A stretch of DNA of 64,000 bases from Streptomyces huiliensis (GTDB lineage Bacteria > Actinomycetota > Actinomycetes > Streptomycetales > Streptomycetaceae): positions 1-64,000 of the forward strand of contig NZ_JAIQLH010000065.1 in the NCBI RefSeq assembly GCF_020037025.1, given 5' to 3'. The position numbers and the translations under genes were made by a program. This document shows positions 61,583-64,000 of the stretch, piece after piece. How positions within the stretch are numbered: position 1 is the first letter of the stretch; each line of letters begins with the position of its first letter. The notes below the pieces were generated by a model. The model saw nothing but the letters and a program-made list of their open reading frames with translations. It ran no database searches and was not told the DNA's origin.

Positions 61583-62675
61583 GGGCCCCCCGCTCCGCCG
61601 CCACCTCGTCGAGCGCCAGCGAACAGCCCCGCCGGCGCTCCCGGGACACCCGGCCGACGACCGCAGCACCGGCCGGCCCCGCAAGGGCCAGGTCCCCGGT
61701 GAGCACCGCGCACGGCCGGTCCAGCACGCACAGGTCGACGACTTCGAGCAGCCCCGGCCCGCGGTCGACGAGCGTCAGGTCCTCCGGCGACCGCACCCGC
61801 GCCCGGACGAACGCCTCGGACGCCCTGGGCCGCTCGCCCGCGGGGCCGACGGCCGTGTCCTCCCCGTCGTACAGCTGACTCGCCAGCTCCGTCATGCCGA
61901 ACAGGTTCCGGTGCCCGCCGGGCCGGATGCCGAACACCTCCGCCGCCATCGACCGCGTCTCGTCGACGGTCACCTGCCGGCTCCGCTTGTGCCCGCCGGC
62001 GTCCACCAGCCGCGAACCCGGCGGCAGTTCCCAGGACTCACCCTCCTCCCGCAGCGCCGCGCAGAGGTTGACGAAGACGGACGTCGCGCCGATGAGTACC
62101 ACCGGCCGCTCCTCCACCACCGCGCGGCCGAGCAGCCGGCGCAGCGCGAGACGGTCGACCCCGGAGCCGTCCAGCACCGAGCCGCTGAGCCGCGGGTCCC
62201 CGAAACGCCGGGCGATCACCTCCATGCCGTGCGCCATCACCATGCCGGGCGCCGCCGCCTCCGGCGGCACCAGCCGGATCACGGCCGGTTCGGCCAGGCC
62301 GCGCATGATGTGGCGCTCCGCGTTCGCGACGATGGACAGGTCCATGAGGTCCATGCCGCGCGGGCTGTACGCGACCCGGCCGGTCCCGGAGCCCGTGGTG
62401 TCGCTGGTCCGGAAGGTCCGCACCGGCTCCCGGTCGGGGAAGAGGTAGGGCGGGCTCGTCTTGTACGCGCTGTCGGGGATCCCGACGCCGTCCTCGTACC
62501 AGGCCCAGTAGGCGGCGGTGGCCGCGGAGTTCGTCCGCGCGAGCAGCCGGAGACGGGACTCCACCTCCCCGGCGTCGGCGGATTCCCCGCCGACGAGCCG
62601 TCCGATGTCCTCGTACAGCTCGTCGACGAAAGGGTCGTGGTAGGCGATGCGCCTCGTCGTACAGGGCACTGACAC
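61575..62675 (-). CDS. LuxE-like acyl-protein synthetase
   Basis: 366 residues of the adenylate-forming LuxE family: RTSDTTGSGTGRVAYSPRGM (ATP loop), VVLIGATSVFVN, HRNLFGMTELASQ (A5-like) and VLDRPCAVLTGDLAL. It activates a carboxylic acid as acyl-AMP and passes it to a Cys of its own or to LuxC. GTG at 62675 follows GGGGAGAG. With LuxC it forms an acid reductase of the bioluminescence type. Confidence 0.9.
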   Translation of the reverse strand: MSVPCTTRRIAYHDPFVDELYEDIGRLVGGESADAGEVESRLRLLARTNSAATAAYWAWYEDGVGIPDSAYKTSPPYLFPDREPVRTFRTSDTTGSGTGRVAYSPRGMDLMDLSIVANAERHIMRGLAEPAVIRLVPPEAAAPGMVMAHGMEVIARRFGDPRLSGSVLDGSGVDRLALRRLLGRAVVEERPVVLIGATSVFVNLCAALREEGESWELPPGSRLVDAGGHKRSRQVTVDETRSMAAEVFGIRPGGHRNLFGMTELASQLYDGEDTAVGPAGERPRASEAFVRARVRSPEDLTLVDRGPGLLEVVDLCVLDRPCAVLTGDLALAGPAGAAVVGRVSRERRRGCSLALDEVAAERGAHV

Positions 62676-62765
62676 GGTGCTGCTCTCCCCGTTGTCCGGT
62701 CGCCGGGACCGGCGACGAGTCGTAGGAACCGTGCGGCGAGCGCGCCGCACGGCAGGTCGCGCCGT

Positions 62766-64000
62766 TCACTCCTCGGCGAGCTCCGGGCCCACGAAGCGCG
62801 TCGAACGCCGGCCGGGCCGGCGGGCCCGCAGCGCCGCGCCGAGGTCGAAGGCGAGGGGGTCGACGTCCTCCGGGCGGAGGTCGAGGCCCTGCCGCAGCGC
62901 GGCCCCGCGCATCAGCTCGACGGCGACCCGCTCCAGCGTCCGGAAGTGCTCGTGGAAGCGGCGGCGAAGGGCGTCCGGTTCCTCCGCCACGAGGATCTCC
63001 ACGTTGAACCGGAGGTAGAGCGGTGCGCACAGGTCGATGAACGCCATCGCCTCCACCGCCCCCTCGTCCACCTCCGCCCACTCCCGGAAGAACCGCTGCA
63101 CACGCTCGGCCACGCGCTGGTACCGCTCCCAGGGCTCGCCCAGCGACTCCGTGAACGCCAGGTCCAGGAACGCGCCACTGGTGATCATCAGGCTGTTGAC
63201 GGCGAAGTACGCCAACGTGTCCCAGGCGACCTTCGCCGCCCACACCTGGGGGTTGCCCATCAGGGCGTACTGCTTCTCCCACGTGGGCAGGGCCGCCCGG
63301 AAGGTGCCGAGATACGCCCGGTCGTAGTCCTCGGCCCGCCGGCCGACGTCCTGGCCGTCCAGCTCCCGTACGACGAGATCGGTGATGTAGGAGTTGGCGA
63401 GCGCGATGAAGTCGCTGCCCGGCGAGTAGAGGGGGTCGAGGAACACGCCGGCCTCACCGGTCAGACACCAGCGCTCGGTGGAGAAGACCCGCTTGCAGCC
63501 GTGGGCGAAGTGCCGGAGCACGTGGAAGTCCTGGAGGAGGTCGCGCGAGCGGGCGACGTCCCGCGCCACCTCCGGCTCGTTCGCGTGCAGCCAGGCCAGG
63601 GCGCGGTCGAACCGGTTGACGGTGTGGAAGGGGACGAAGCGCTCGTCCGCCACGATCCCCACACTCGTGGAACCGGAGGCCAGCGGGATCAGCCAGGTCC
63701 AGTAACCGGCCCCCATCAGGTGGTTGGTGCTCTGCCACCGGTTGCCCTCGACGCGGGCCAGCCACGCCTTCCGCGCCTCCGGGTCGGCGGGCGCGCCGGC
63801 GCCGTCGAACTCCTCCAGGTCGATCCGCTTGGCCATGCGGAACCACACGGCGTTGACGTCGTGGCCGACGGACTCCCGCAGCCCCAGCTTCCGTTTGAGC
63901 AGCGCGCGGCGGCCGCTCGCGTCCACCAGCCACCGGCCGGAGACGCTGCCGTGCGGGGAGCCCCGCAGCACGGCACGGTGCTCGTCGTCGCCGAGCTCCA
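62766..64000 (-). CDS. Flavin-dependent halogenase-like monooxygenase (partial, 5' end outside window)
   Basis: At least 411 C-terminal residues; the frame is still open at base 64000. WLVDASGRRALLKRKLGL and GEAGVFLDPLYSPGSDFIAL are FAD-binding blocks of the tryptophan-halogenase-like group, and YWTWLIPLASGS contains the WxWxIP signature of flavin-dependent halogenases. The N-terminal GxGxxG and the catalytic Lys lie beyond the window, so halogenation cannot be confirmed; related hydroxylases share this fold. It precedes the LuxE gene by 90 bases in the same direction and is the most upstream visible gene of the operon. Confidence 0.85.
   Translation of the reverse strand, partial: ELGDDEHRAVLRGSPHGSVSGRWLVDASGRRALLKRKLGLRESVGHDVNAVWFRMAKRIDLEEFDGAGAPADPEARKAWLARVEGNRWQSTNHLMGAGYWTWLIPLASGSTSVGIVADERFVPFHTVNRFDRALAWLHANEPEVARDVARSRDLLQDFHVLRHFAHGCKRVFSTERWCLTGEAGVFLDPLYSPGSDFIALANSYITDLVVRELDGQDVGRRAEDYDRAYLGTFRAALPTWEKQYALMGNPQVWAAKVAWDTLAYFAVNSLMITSGAFLDLAFTESLGEPWERYQRVAERVQRFFREWAEVDEGAVEAMAFIDLCAPLYLRFNVEILVAEEPDALRRRFHEHFRTLERVAVELMRGAALRQGLDLRPEDVDPLAFDLGAALRARRPGRRSTRFVGPELAEE

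Noticed and set aside
60122-62675. Bioluminescence (lux) genes
   Set aside because: LuxC and LuxE homologues are present but luxA, luxB, luxD and luxG are not; LuxC/LuxE also serve in biosynthesis.

Overview
The window is one contiguous stretch of very GC-rich actinomycete chromosome with dense genes, GTG starts and many 4-bp stop/start overlaps. A zymogen-type transglutaminase (19000-20247) closely resembles the enzymes of the Streptomyces mobaraensis / S. cinnamoneus (former Streptoverticillium) group, so a Streptomyces of that clade is the best guess. No rRNA, tRNA, CRISPR array, insertion sequence or replication origin was seen.

Layout. 1-3219: membrane-protein tail, purple acid phosphatase, remnant of an MFS exporter, hotdog thioesterase, remnant of a DUF397-type protein. 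3220-12577: polyketide locus with a reductase-like SDR, a type II thioesterase and one giant single-module PKS (KS-AT-DH-cMT-ER-KR-ACP). 13174-27260: mostly housekeeping and accessory genes (pirin, DUF488, SigE-type sigma factor with a membrane partner, TetR/KASIII pair, VOC protein, transglutaminase, polysaccharide deacetylase, TetR/SDR pair with palindromic operators, ArsR-like regulator/peptide deformylase pair, two small secreted proteins, a serine hydrolase).

27377-34603: a divergent metal island. A Zur-like box (28697-28717) lies between an EntS-like MFS exporter and a tightly overlapping operon: FecB/FecC/FecD-type ABC importer, a DUF364 Rossmann protein, a PduX-like GHMP kinase and a divergent cysteine-synthase-family PLP enzyme. 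34756-46098: a second metal island with DtxR/DmdR-type iron boxes in its divergent promoter. Leftward runs an Opp/Nik-type ABC importer whose permease and ATPase genes are separated by a 168-bp palindromic element. Rightward run a VioC-like 2-oxoglutarate oxygenase, SbnB-like and SbnA-like enzymes (which together would make L-2,3-diaminopropionate), a fold-III PLP decarboxylase and a MATE exporter. I infer two small-molecule metallophore systems with no NRPS or IucA/IucC-type synthetase in sight.

46100-54461: decayed lectin and regulator fragments, TerD and C39-like peptidase pair, isocitrate-lyase-family enzyme, DUF1259 protein, VWA protein, M48 peptidase. 54665-64000 (running off the window): a leftward operon coding for a WxWxIP flavoprotein (halogenase-like), LuxE, LuxC, a homocitrate-synthase-like enzyme, an aconitase-type isomerase in two subunits, a solute-binding-protein-like protein without a signal peptide, and a P450 lacking the usual acid-alcohol pair. 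I read this as an unrecognised biosynthetic cluster that lengthens a 2-oxoacid chain and reduces an acid to an aldehyde.
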